The notes beneath the pieces are model-generated. The model saw only the letters and a list, made by a program, of their open reading frames with translations. It was not told where the DNA came from and searched no databases. Positions 53,083 to 61,303 of a stretch of DNA of 64,000 nucleotides are shown here, one piece after another (within the stretch, counting starts at the first letter, position 1; each line of letters begins with the position of its first letter). The stretch covers positions 1 to 64,000 of the forward strand of contig JAUXTT010000029.1 in the NCBI GenBank assembly GCA_030684395.1. Reading direction: 5' to 3'. The translations under genes were made by a program, and so were the position numbers. This DNA comes from Bacteroidota bacterium. GTDB taxonomy: Bacteria; Bacteroidota; Bacteroidia; B-17B0; Aurantibacillaceae.

Positions 53083-53158
53083 TAGCGGATTTGCAGAGTC
53101 CACAAACTAACTTAATCAAAAATTAAATCTGTGTCATCTGCGAAATACGTGGCAAAAA
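53083..53158. repeat. CGCAGAT-type imperfect repeat
   Basis: TAGCGGATTTGCAGAGTCCA is followed, after 30 nt, by TCTGTGTCATCTGCGAAATA. It is an irregular member of the family also seen at 22321 and 36095. Confidence 0.4.
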
Positions 53159-53171
53159 AGAAATTAAAATC

Positions 53172-53654
53172 ATGTTATCCATTATTGCAGCAGTTTCAGA
53201 AAACAACGCACTAGGCAAAGACAATAAATTACTTTGGCATTTACCCGCTGATCTTAAACGCTTAAAAAGTTTAACCATGGGACATCACCTCATTATGGGA
53301 AGAAAAACATGGGAAAGTTTAGGGCGGCCATTACCGGGAAGACCGCATGTGGTTATTTCACGAAATAAAGATTTTAAACACGATGCTGTTACCGTGGTTG
53401 TGTCTTTAGAAGAAGCGTTGGACTTTTCGAAAACAGATGAACAACCCTTTATTTTTGGAGGAGCTGAAATTTATCGTTTGGCCTTGCCTTTAGTACAAAA
53501 AATATATTTAACCCGGGTTCATAAATCATTTGAGGGCGATGCATATTTCCCTGAATTGGACCCGAAAGAATGGCAATTAATTGATAAACAGGAATTTGAA
53601 GTAGACGAGAAAAACCTGATCCCATACAGTTACGAAGAATATAAGAGGATCTGA
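53172..53654 (+). CDS. folA: Dihydrofolate reductase
   Basis: DHFR reduces dihydrofolate with NADPH, supplying folate cofactors. The 160 residues contain AAVSENNALGKDNKLLWHLPADLKRLK, HHLIMGRKTWESLGRPLPGRPHVVISR, FIFGGAEIYRLAL and IYLTRVHKSFEGDAYFPEL, which cover all conserved parts. Length is typical. thyA is not adjacent. Confidence 0.97.
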   Translation: MLSIIAAVSENNALGKDNKLLWHLPADLKRLKSLTMGHHLIMGRKTWESLGRPLPGRPHVVISRNKDFKHDAVTVVVSLEEALDFSKTDEQPFIFGGAEIYRLALPLVQKIYLTRVHKSFEGDAYFPELDPKEWQLIDKQEFEVDEKNLIPYSYEEYKRI

Positions 53655-53657
53655 AAT

Positions 53658-53694
53658 TATATCTAAATAGTTAATTATCAAATTTTTAGATATA
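53658..53694. repeat. AT-rich 10-nt inverted repeat after folA
   Basis: TATATCTAAA (53658-53667) pairs perfectly with TTTAGATATA (53685-53694). It begins 4 nt after the folA stop codon and may stabilise or end that transcript. Confidence 0.4.
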
Positions 53695-53820
53695 TCTATT
53701 TCTGGGTCTTTTCAATTAGATTTAGCTCAAAAATCCGACTAAAAGCCACACAGCATTCCTAAAATGAGGTTTTTACAAGATAAATAACTAACTTCGCACA
53801 CTAAACAAAACGTTTATTTT

Positions 53821-54651
53821 ATGGCAGAAACTGCAGCAAAACAAAATTTAATGATCATTCCTGTTGATTTTACAGAACAATCATTACTTGCAATCGGTCA
53901 AAGTTACAATCTCGCAAAATACACCAACTCTAAAATCCTATTGTTGCATGTGTATGAAAATCAGGGCGAAGAGCGTTACGACGAAATTTCAAAACTATCA
54001 AAAAAAACGCAGGATGAATCGGGAGTTCCTACTGATTTCATGAATGTGAAAGGAAATATTTACAAAGAAGTGGTAAGGGTTGCTGAAGAAATGAATGCTA
54101 CTCTGATAGTGGTTGGTTTAGAATCTCATATCAGTCCAAAAGACATAGTTGGTCATAGTGCTTCTAAATTTATTCGTGAAAGTCCATGTCCTGTTATTTC
54201 TATTCGTGGAAAAGATCACAGAGATGGTTGTGAGAATATTTTATTGCCACTTGACTTAACAAAAGAGTCTCGCCAAAAAGTTGATAAAGCAATTGAATTT
54301 GCAAAATACTTTGGTGCTGCAATTCGTATTTTGGGTGTATTTGCAACTGCTGATGAGAAATACGAAAACCAGTTGCACGCATATGCGCATCAGGTAAAAC
54401 AATACATTAAGAGCAAAGGAATAGCTTGTACAAACAAAACAATTCCAAGTGATGATATCGCTGAAGCCGTTGTTGAATACGGTAACAAGATTGAAGCGGA
54501 TCTTATCATGATCATGACAAAAACTGATTTGAACATGAAAGAATTTTTTGTTGGAACAATTGCACAACGTGTAATTGATATTTCTAACATCCCGGTTTTA
54601 AGTATCCGTCCTATCCAAAGAGCAAGTATCAATAACAATGTTATGGGATAA
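53821..54651 (+). CDS. Tandem universal stress protein
   Basis: The 276-residue cytoplasmic protein has two UspA-type domains (about 1-145 and 146-276). The first opens MIIPVDFTEQSLLAIGQSYN and has DFMNVKGNIYKEVVRVA, VVGLESH. The second opens ILLPLDLTKESRQKVDKAIE and ends MTKTDLNMKEFFVGTIAQRV and NIPVLSIRP. The ATP-binding GxxG pattern is only partly kept in the first domain. Stress-response role by family; the ligand is unknown. Ended by a strong bidirectional terminator. Confidence 0.92.
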   Translation: MAETAAKQNLMIIPVDFTEQSLLAIGQSYNLAKYTNSKILLLHVYENQGEERYDEISKLSKKTQDESGVPTDFMNVKGNIYKEVVRVAEEMNATLIVVGLESHISPKDIVGHSASKFIRESPCPVISIRGKDHRDGCENILLPLDLTKESRQKVDKAIEFAKYFGAAIRILGVFATADEKYENQLHAYAHQVKQYIKSKGIACTNKTIPSDDIAEAVVEYGNKIEADLIMIMTKTDLNMKEFFVGTIAQRVIDISNIPVLSIRPIQRASINNNVMG

Positions 54652-54670
54652 AATTCATTTATAGTATAAC

Positions 54671-54706
54671 AAAAGAGCCGTCCCGGATGATCAGGACGGC
54701 TCTTTT
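54671..54706. terminator. Strong bidirectional terminator
   Basis: AAAAGAGCCGTCC (54671-54683) and GGACGGCTCTTTT (54694-54706) pair perfectly over 13 bp with a 10-nt loop. A runs of A on the left and T on the right serve both convergent genes. Confidence 0.95.
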
Positions 54707-54733
54707 GTTTTCCATAATTTCATAAAGCACTTC

Positions 54734-55366
54734 TTATTTCTTATAATCATTTATAGAGATTTCTTTAGTGCAAAATGCGTATTCATCTTTGATCTGATTA
54801 CTACACACTATAATTGTTTTATGCATTGCATACTTAGCAATCATATTCAAATACCATTCAATTGCCTGCCTGTCGAGATTGGTAATTGGCTCGTCCAACA
54901 ACAAAACAGGACAATCTGCTAATATAGCCATACTCAATTTTAATCGCTGCTTCATTCCTGAAGAGAAATTTTTGATCAACTTGTTTTTGTTTTTCTCTAA
55001 CTCTGCTATCTCCAATACTTCTTTGTCAGAAAGATCAAACTGAAATTTTTTAAAAGCGGATTGATGTTTGATTAATTCTTCGGGAGTAAATTCCTCAATG
55101 AGTTCCATTGCAGGAGATGCGAAAGAACTTAATTTAAAATAATCGGTTCTCTCTACGCTTGTTCCGTTATCAGCTTTCCACTCTGTTACTCCTTCTGTGG
55201 GCATTACATATCCGGAGAGTACTAACAAAAGAGTTGACTTCCCTGAGCCATTGGAACCGGTAACTACCAGCTTTTCTGAAGGAGTAATCTCGTATGAGAG
55301 ATCACGAAATATCCACTCACGATTAAAGCGTTTGCCCAATTTATTTAAGTGAATGGAAACTGACAT
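54734..55366 (-). CDS. ABC transporter ATP-binding protein, without nearby permease
   Basis: The 210-residue ATPase has Walker A GSNGSGKST (37-45), the signature SSGMKQRLKL, Walker B VLLLDEP, and a D-loop ITNLDRQ. It is compact, similar in size to CcmA and other ABC-2 type ATPases. No membrane subunit is encoded next to it, so the substrate is unknown. It lies downstream of lpxA on the same strand, 142 nt away across a repeat. Confidence 0.9.
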   Translation of the reverse strand: MSVSIHLNKLGKRFNREWIFRDLSYEITPSEKLVVTGSNGSGKSTLLLVLSGYVMPTEGVTEWKADNGTSVERTDYFKLSSFASPAMELIEEFTPEELIKHQSAFKKFQFDLSDKEVLEIAELEKNKNKLIKNFSSGMKQRLKLSMAILADCPVLLLDEPITNLDRQAIEWYLNMIAKYAMHKTIIVCSNQIKDEYAFCTKEISINDYKK

Positions 55367-55420
55367 TTATACCAACTCGTTAATTTATAATTTCAACCAG
55401 AAAATTTACAGAAAAAACTT

Positions 55421-55503
55421 TAACCACAAAGCGCACAAAATTTTACACACCGGTCGCAAAGAAAGATTTTAAAATCTGCGTTGATCCGCGCAATCTGCGG
55501 GAA
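55421..55503. repeat. CACAAAG/CTGCGGG-type intergenic repeat
   Basis: The left part reads TAACCACAAAGCGCACAAAA, the right part AAAATCTGCGTTGATCCGCG then AATCTGCGGGAA. It combines the two repeat styles seen elsewhere (18345 and 36095). It lies between lpxA and the ABC ATPase gene. Confidence 0.5.
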
Positions 55504-55508
55504 ATATT

Positions 55509-56282
55509 TTAAATTCCTCTTACAATTCCGTCCTTTTGGGCACGTATAAAATCAAGAATAGTTTTACGGTGTTCCGAATCGGGAATCTCCTGCTCAACTA
55601 TTTCCAATGCATTGGTTATATTGTGGCCACGAACGAATATTATGCGGTAAATATCCTCAATCTCTTTGATTGCTTCTTTAGAGAAACCTCTTCGGGCTAA
55701 ACCAACTGTGTTTACACCAATAAATTGAAGTGGATCGCGTGCAACACGAATAAATGGAGGAACACCTTTACGAATTTGTGTATACCCCCCAACAAATGAA
55801 TGGGCCCCAATAGTTATGAATTGCTGGGCTGCAGCCATCCCTTCTATAATTGCATAATCCTCAATAGTAATATGCCCTGATAATCCAACGCTATTGGCAA
55901 TAATAACATTGTTGCCAATGATACAATCGTGAGCAACATGCACATAGGCCATTAGCAAACAATTGTTACCTATTTTGGTTGTCATCCTGTCGGCAGTACC
56001 ACGATTGACAGTAACACACTCGCGGATCATACAATTGTCTCCAATTTCGGCTAATGCAGGTTCTCCTTTAAACTTAAGATCTTGCGGAATTGCGCCAATA
56101 GTTGCGGTTGGGAATATCTTGCAATTTTTTCCGATGCGCGAGTAATCCATGACCACAGCATTAGGACCAATCCAGGTATTATCGCCAATTTCAACATTTC
56201 CGTAAACAGATGCAAAAGGTTCAATAGTTACATTGTTACCAATTTTTGCATCAGGGTGTACATAGGCCAGGTTTGAGATCAT
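55509..56282 (-). CDS. lpxA: UDP-GlcNAc acyltransferase
   Basis: LpxA puts a 3-hydroxyacyl chain on O3 of UDP-GlcNAc, the first step of lipid A synthesis. The 257 residues form a left-handed beta-helix of hexapeptide repeats (about 1-190; IGNNVTIEPFASVYGNVEIG, NTWIGPNAVV) with the catalytic His in YVHVAHDCIIGN, and a C-terminal helical cap (RGFSKEAIKEIEDIYRIIF). It follows lpxC-fabZ by 12 nt; together with lpxD they form one lipid A operon. Confidence 0.97.
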   Translation of the reverse strand: MISNLAYVHPDAKIGNNVTIEPFASVYGNVEIGDNTWIGPNAVVMDYSRIGKNCKIFPTATIGAIPQDLKFKGEPALAEIGDNCMIRECVTVNRGTADRMTTKIGNNCLLMAYVHVAHDCIIGNNVIIANSVGLSGHITIEDYAIIEGMAAAQQFITIGAHSFVGGYTQIRKGVPPFIRVARDPLQFIGVNTVGLARRGFSKEAIKEIEDIYRIIFVRGHNITNALEIVEQEIPDSEHRKTILDFIRAQKDGIVRGI

Positions 56283-56294
56283 ATAAACGTTTTA

Positions 56295-57722
56295 CTAAGC
56301 GGTTTCCGGTTGTGGTTTTTTCTCTTCTACATTTTTAACTTTCACTATCTGAGCCATCATTTCGGCTTCCATCACAGGTTTGTTATTTACATAAGCTACA
56401 CCACGCATATGGCAAATACCTCTTCTTATTGGCGTAACCAATTTCAAGCTGAATACAACAGTATCTCCCGGAATTACCTGTTGGCGGAATTTTACTCCGT
56501 CAATTTTCATGAAAAAGGTTAAGTAATTTTCAGGATCAGGAACTGTTTTTAAAACAAGTACCCCACCGCATTGTGCCATTGCTTCAATCAGCATTACTCC
56601 CGGCATCACAGGCGCTTCAGGAAAATGTCCCTTAAAAAATTCTTCATTCAAAGTAACATTTTTCACACCTATAATGTGCTCCAGGCTAATGTCCATAATC
56701 TTATCAATCAACAACATTGGCTGACGATGCGGAAGAATTTTCATAATATCATTGATATTATAAACGGGAGGTGCCGACATATCAATCTTTGGCAGGAACT
56801 TATCCGAACTTTCCTTCTTAATTACTTCTTTTAATTTTTTCGCAAAAGAAACATTACCGGTATGACCCGGACGAGCTGCAAGCACATGAATTTTCATTGG
56901 TTTACCAACTAAAGCCAAATCACCAACAATATCCAATAATTTATGACGTGCAGGTTCGTTGTAGTATTGAAGTTTAATGGTATTTAAAACTCCCTTTTCT
57001 TTTACTTCAATATCTTCTTTATTAAATACTTTTTTTAGGTAGTCAAGTTTTTCTTTTGGGATTTCGCGATCAACCAATACAATTGCATTATCCAGATCAC
57101 CACCTTTAATAAGATTATGTTGCAATAATGCTTCTAATTCGTGAAGAAAAACAAATGTTCTGCAACGGGCAATTTCCGTTTTAAATTCTCCGATATGATA
57201 CATGGATGCGTGCTGGGTACCCAACACTTCCGAATTGTAATCAACCATTACGGTACAACGAAATGTTTCCTGAGGAACAGCTAACATTTCAACCATCTTA
57301 ACGGGATCCTCATAAGTAAGATTTTCCCTCAATTCAAAATATTCACGCTCTGCATTTTGTTCAACAATTTCCGCAGCTTCTAATGCTTCAATAAATTTGA
57401 TGGAGCTTCCGTCCATGATCGGCATTTCGGGCCCGTCAATCTGAATCAAACAATTGTCAATTTCTAATCCCATCAATGCTGCCAACACGTGCTCGGTTGT
57501 ATGAACTTTAACTCCGTTTTTTTCTAAAGTAGTTCCCCGAGATGTATCTGTTGCCAAATCTGCGTCTGCTTCAATGATTGGCTGACCTTCTACATCTGTA
57601 CGTTGAAATTTAAACCAATGATTTTCCGGCGCCGGATTAAATGTAATGGTAACCTTTTTCCCTGTGTGCAAACCAACTCCCGTAAGTGATACCGGATTTT
57701 TTATTGTGCGTTGTTTGATCAT
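56295..57722 (-). CDS. lpxC-fabZ: LpxC deacetylase-FabZ dehydratase fusion
   Basis: One 475-residue protein joins the zinc deacetylase that commits UDP-acyl-GlcNAc to lipid A with the beta-hydroxyacyl-ACP dehydratase. LpxC covers about 1-310: TGVGLHTGKKVTITF, VHTTEHVLAALMGLEIDNC, HKLLDIVGDLALVG and ARPGHTGN. FabZ covers about 325-465: ILPHRQPMLLIDKIMDI, NEEFFKGHFPEAPVMPGVML and IEAMAQCGG. Both active-site regions are complete. This fusion is typical of Bacteroidota. It lies between lpxD and lpxA. Confidence 0.97.
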   Translation of the reverse strand: MIKQRTIKNPVSLTGVGLHTGKKVTITFNPAPENHWFKFQRTDVEGQPIIEADADLATDTSRGTTLEKNGVKVHTTEHVLAALMGLEIDNCLIQIDGPEMPIMDGSSIKFIEALEAAEIVEQNAEREYFELRENLTYEDPVKMVEMLAVPQETFRCTVMVDYNSEVLGTQHASMYHIGEFKTEIARCRTFVFLHELEALLQHNLIKGGDLDNAIVLVDREIPKEKLDYLKKVFNKEDIEVKEKGVLNTIKLQYYNEPARHKLLDIVGDLALVGKPMKIHVLAARPGHTGNVSFAKKLKEVIKKESSDKFLPKIDMSAPPVYNINDIMKILPHRQPMLLIDKIMDISLEHIIGVKNVTLNEEFFKGHFPEAPVMPGVMLIEAMAQCGGVLVLKTVPDPENYLTFFMKIDGVKFRQQVIPGDTVVFSLKLVTPIRRGICHMRGVAYVNNKPVMEAEMMAQIVKVKNVEEKKPQPETA

Positions 57723-57743
57723 CTCTTTAAGCCTGTTTAAATT

Positions 57744-58784
57744 TTACTTTATAATATCGTTTACCTTCTTTTCTAACTCGCTAATTCTGTTACTCAATTT
57801 AGGCAAACCTCTGAACAAAACATAACTGCGTTTGTACTCGCCTATAGAGAATGCCGGTGATCCTTGTACAATTTCTCCAACCTTTTCAATTGTAGCACCA
57901 ATGCCTGATTGTCCGGCAATTTTTGCTTCATCCGCAATTTTAATATGCCCGATGATTCCGACCTGCGCCCCAATCATACAGTTTTTTCCAACTTTTGTTG
58001 AACCGGCAACACCTGTTTGCCCTGCAATTACTGTGTTCTCTCCAATTTCCGCATTATGTGCTATCTGAACCAGGTTATCTAATTTTACTCCCTTACGCAG
58101 AATCGTTGAACCCAACGTAGCACGATCAATAGAAGTATTTGATCCAACTTCAACATAGTCTTCTATAACAACATTCCCAATCTGTGGAACTTTGTTGTAA
58201 ACATCTCCATTGTTTGGTGCAAAACCGAAACCATCGCTTCCAATTACCGTACTTGCATGGATGGTACAACTGTTTCCTATAACACATTCGTGATAAACTT
58301 TCACACCGGCGAAAAGTGTTGTGTTGTTTCCAATAGTTACACCATCACCAATATAGGTTTGAGGGTATAATTTTGTATTATCGCCAATCACGGCATTCTC
58401 TCCTATATAAGCAAAAGCACCTATGTAACAATCCTTTCCAATTTTAGCAGTTGGATGAATGAATGAAGGCTGTTCAATTCCTTTTTTCTCACCCTTCATT
58501 TGAGTATATAGCTCCAGCAATTTTGCAAAAGAGCCATAGGCATCTTCTACACGAACCAAAGTACAGGTTTCCTTTACCGGTTTTTCGAGTACAAATGTTT
58601 TGTTCACTACAACAATGCTGGCATCGGTAGTATAAATATAATTAGTGTATTGCGGATTTGCCAGAAAAGACAAAGTTCCGTGTTTACCCTCTTCTATTTT
58701 AGAGAGGTTATTTACAGTTATTTTGGCGTCCCCTTCTATCGTTCCGCCTAGCAAACCTGCTATTTGTTCTGCCGAAAATTCCAT
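57744..58784 (-). CDS. lpxD: UDP-3-O-acylglucosamine N-acyltransferase
   Basis: LpxD adds the second hydroxyacyl chain, to N2, in lipid A synthesis. The 346 residues have the uridine-binding N-terminal domain (about 1-110), a hexapeptide beta-helix (about 110-310; [54 protein letters not shown] with the catalytic His) and a C-terminal helix (RISELEKKV). It is the first gene of lpxD-lpxC/fabZ-lpxA. Its ATG follows a perfect -7 box by 4 nt. Confidence 0.97.
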   Translation of the reverse strand: MEFSAEQIAGLLGGTIEGDAKITVNNLSKIEEGKHGTLSFLANPQYTNYIYTTDASIVVVNKTFVLEKPVKETCTLVRVEDAYGSFAKLLELYTQMKGEKKGIEQPSFIHPTAKIGKDCYIGAFAYIGENAVIGDNTKLYPQTYIGDGVTIGNNTTLFAGVKVYHECVIGNSCTIHASTVIGSDGFGFAPNNGDVYNKVPQIGNVVIEDYVEVGSNTSIDRATLGSTILRKGVKLDNLVQIAHNAEIGENTVIAGQTGVAGSTKVGKNCMIGAQVGIIGHIKIADEAKIAGQSGIGATIEKVGEIVQGSPAFSIGEYKRSYVLFRGLPKLSNRISELEKKVNDIIK

Positions 58785-58788
58785 CTTT

Positions 58789-58796
58789 CAAATATA
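58789..58796 (-). promoter_or_regulatory. Putative -7 box of lpxD, almost on the start codon
   Basis: On the minus strand it reads TATATTTG, an exact match to TAnnTTTG, and ends 4 nt before the ATG of lpxD. This predicts a leaderless or nearly leaderless lipid A operon transcript. Confidence 0.5.
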
Positions 58797-58829
58797 GTGG
58801 AAATATTGATTGGTTCGGATAAAAATTCT

Positions 58830-58944
58830 AACACAGAGGGCGCAGAGAATCCGCCAAGGCGGGAGAATTACACAGAGTTCTATTATCTAAAACAGATCAA
58901 AAAAAACCTCTGTGTAACTCCAGGTCCTCTGAGACCTCTGTGTT
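58830..58944. repeat. Doubly nested CACAGAG palindrome
   Basis: AACACAGAGG (58830-58839) pairs with CCTCTGTGTT (58935-58944). Inside, TTACACAGAG (58868-58877) pairs with CTCTGTGTAA (58908-58917). A small CCGCC/GGCGG hairpin lies at 58851-58862. It is the most complete copy of the CACAGAG-type repeat in the window and sits between tonB and lpxD. Confidence 0.75.
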
Positions 58945-59003
58945 GAAAAACAAAAAAGAGCTTTGAATTGCTCCAAAACCCTTTTTAAAATTTTATTTAT
59001 TTT

Positions 59004-59807
59004 TTAGTTCAATTTAAAATTGATCGGTAAGTTAAAGTAAACCGGAACTGTACGTCCGTTTTGCTTGCCAGGCTTCCACTTTGGCATTGCTTTCACAACA
59101 CGGATAGCTTCTTTTGAAAGGCCTTCTCCACCTGCTACGCCACGCAATACTTCTGTATTACTAATAGCTCCATCGGGCTGAACAACAAATTTCACGAACA
59201 CTTTACCCTGAATACCTGCTTCTTTTTCTACCTGTGGATAGTTGATGTTATTTTGAAGATACTTCATCAAATCTCCCATTCCACCCGGATATTCCGGCAT
59301 CTCTTCTACCACGGTAAATATCTCAGGTTTTGCTTCTTCTACCACACCTGTTCCGGTGTTTTCTGACGGAATAACAACCTCATCACCTGTACCTTCTTGC
59401 GTAACTGTACCCACATTCGTTTCCACCAATTGTTCTTGTGGTGGCGGTGGATCAGTTTCCACAGCATCGTCCTTAATAACAGGAGGAACGAATTTCACCA
59501 TCTCAATTGCCGGTGGTGGTGGCGGTGGCGGTGGTGGTGGTGGTTCACTCTTATCCGGTGGTGGCGGAGTAAGATCGATCGCTGACACGTCAATTACAGG
59601 TCCTTTTACTTCTTCTTTACCTTTCATTCCCATCACAGCTTTTATTCCAAAAGCCAAACCGGTTGCTAAAAGAAGTCCGCAAAGAACCATTGTAACCGTA
59701 CGATTGTAGTTTGTACGAATTTCGTACGCCCCGTAACCTTGGTTTCTTCCTTCGAAGACCAGATCGTTCCGTTGCGGGGAAGCTACATTGTTCCAGTTAA
59801 TTTCCAT
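59004..59807 (-). CDS. tonB: Energy transducer TonB
   Basis: TonB passes proton-motive energy from ExbB-ExbD to outer-membrane TonB-dependent receptors. The 267 residues show a cytoplasmic N-terminus with a conserved stretch GYGAYEIRTNYNRT, a membrane helix (about 37-55), a long proline-rich segment (about 80-125, with runs of eight or more Pro), and the C-terminal TonB domain (about 175-267; YPQVEKEAGIQGKVFVKFVV, KAMPKWKPGKQNGRTVPVYF). It is last in the exbB-exbD-exbD-tonB operon. Confidence 0.95.
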   Translation of the reverse strand: MEINWNNVASPQRNDLVFEGRNQGYGAYEIRTNYNRTVTMVLCGLLLATGLAFGIKAVMGMKGKEEVKGPVIDVSAIDLTPPPPDKSEPPPPPPPPPPPAIEMVKFVPPVIKDDAVETDPPPPQEQLVETNVGTVTQEGTGDEVVIPSENTGTGVVEEAKPEIFTVVEEMPEYPGGMGDLMKYLQNNINYPQVEKEAGIQGKVFVKFVVQPDGAISNTEVLRGVAGGEGLSKEAIRVVKAMPKWKPGKQNGRTVPVYFNLPINFKLN

Positions 59808-59892
59808 TTTCTTAATTTTTAATTTTTTTAAATAACTCTTAATAATTACTCCCGTTTCTTTACAGATGAATCGAAAAGCTTTATTCCATAAA

Positions 59893-60531
59893 TTATTTAA
59901 TTTTTTCCTTCAATAAATTAAATTCACTTTGGGTCATCTCAACACCAATTACTCGTTTACCCACATCACAAATCTTTAGTTCATCCAACATATCAATAGC
60001 ATTTCTATAAGTAGCCTGATCGTCGGTTTTAATAAGAACGGTTATGGCTTCTTTATCACCAAGGATTTCATTCACTTTTCTGGTGGTAGTAGAATCAGCC
60101 CATTTTTTTGAAGTTGCTTCTTCAACAATTTGCTTCTTCTTATTTATAGCCCACTCGTTTTTATCAAGCAAAAGTTTATGTAAGCCCTCGCTCGAAAAAT
60201 TTGTTTCTGTCAATTGCGTTGGAGGTAACCCCTTTTCATTTCCAACAGCGTTGAACTGACCATAATACCAGAAAATCTTGTCTTCCTTTGTAAGTAAAAA
60301 TGTTAAACCCTTTTTTACCTCAGGTGGTGGTGGGCTTCCCGGAGGTGGTTCTGCCGGTAAACTTAATTCCATTGATTTAGGCTTATTGAAAGTCGACGTT
60401 AATACGAAGAAAGTCAACAACAAGAAAGCCAAATCCACCATGGGAGTCATATCCACCCGTGTGGACTGTTTTTTGGCGCGTTTTTTACCGCCTTTGCCGT
60501 GGTCGCCGCCACCTTCTGCAATCTCTGCCAT
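59893..60531 (-). CDS. exbD: ExbD/TolR proton channel protein, copy 2
   Basis: The 212-residue inner-membrane protein has a Lys-rich cytoplasmic N-terminus, one membrane helix (about 28-50) with the conserved Asp33 in MTPMVDLAFLLLTFFVLTST, and a periplasmic domain. ExbD is usually about 140 residues; the extra lies in a periplasmic insert (about 75-150), a pattern shared with copy 1. It follows copy 1 by 18 nt. Confidence 0.93.
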   Translation of the reverse strand: MAEIAEGGGDHGKGGKKRAKKQSTRVDMTPMVDLAFLLLTFFVLTSTFNKPKSMELSLPAEPPPGSPPPPEVKKGLTFLLTKEDKIFWYYGQFNAVGNEKGLPPTQLTETNFSSEGLHKLLLDKNEWAINKKKQIVEEATSKKWADSTTTRKVNEILGDKEAITVLIKTDDQATYRNAIDMLDELKICDVGKRVIGVEMTQSEFNLLKEKIK

Positions 60532-60549
60532 TGTTTAAATATTTTATTA

Positions 60550-61245
60550 CTAATGGGCTGCTCCGTGAGCAGCCGGTGCAGGAGCTTTTCCTCCACCTTC
60601 CATTGATGTAATTAGGTTAAACTGATAAATTTTAATATCTGTAAAGGTTTTAAATACATCTTTTACAAAAATGTACTTTACTTTAGCATCTGCTTTAATC
60701 GCGTAGCGAGGCTTTTCACCTTTAAACTCTTGTCCTTTATCCTTTGCTTCATCCTTTGCTCTCTTATAAATCATATTTGCTTCCTGTGCTGCAAATAAGA
60801 TCCAATCTTTAAGCTGTGGATTATTTAAAGAATCATTAGGAACACCTTTTTGTGGTTGAAATTTTTGACGTTGTCCTTCTGACTGATCTAAATACTTAGG
60901 AAGGTCTTTAATGTCAACCCCAAAACTTGATAGACCACCAAATTTTTTAAGTTGTTCTGCATTAAATTTCACCTTGTATTTGTCAGCCATTTTTGTTAAC
61001 GCATTCATTTTAGCTTCAGCATTACTGATCCCAAAAAACGGGCGACCATTATCATCAACGGTAACCATGATTGTATTTTCAGGCAATAATTTTTCTGATA
61101 CGGAAGACGGCGGATCAACGATCACCGGCTCAGCCATACGGAAAGAAGCAGTAAGCATGAAGAACGTTACAAGTAAGAACGCCAAATCCACCATCGGAGT
61201 CATATCGATAGACGGTGAACTTTTATGTATTTTAATTTTTGGCAT
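60550..61245 (-). CDS. exbD: ExbD/TolR proton channel protein, copy 1
   Basis: The 231-residue protein has one membrane helix (about 15-37) with Asp20 in DMTPMVDLAFLLVTFFMLTA, and a large periplasmic domain (about 40-231) with a charged insert. It ends in an Ala/Gly/Pro/His stretch. Together with the second ExbD, ExbB and TonB it forms the energiser for TonB-dependent transport. The two ExbD proteins are diverged, so they may form mixed dimers (inference). Confidence 0.94.
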   Translation of the reverse strand: MPKIKIHKSSPSIDMTPMVDLAFLLVTFFMLTASFRMAEPVIVDPPSSVSEKLLPENTIMVTVDDNGRPFFGISNAEAKMNALTKMADKYKVKFNAEQLKKFGGLSSFGVDIKDLPKYLDQSEGQRQKFQPQKGVPNDSLNNPQLKDWILFAAQEANMIYKRAKDEAKDKGQEFKGEKPRYAIKADAKVKYIFVKDVFKTFTDIKIYQFNLITSMEGGGKAPAPAAHGAAH

Positions 61246-61303
61246 TGTTTCTTTTTTAACTGTTTCTACTACTTATAATTCAATTCTCTTCTAAACCGGA
61301 AAA

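Noticed and set aside
59356-59709. Gly/Ser-rich ORF on the plus strand
   Set aside because: It is the mirror of the proline-rich region of TonB; no independent evidence of coding.
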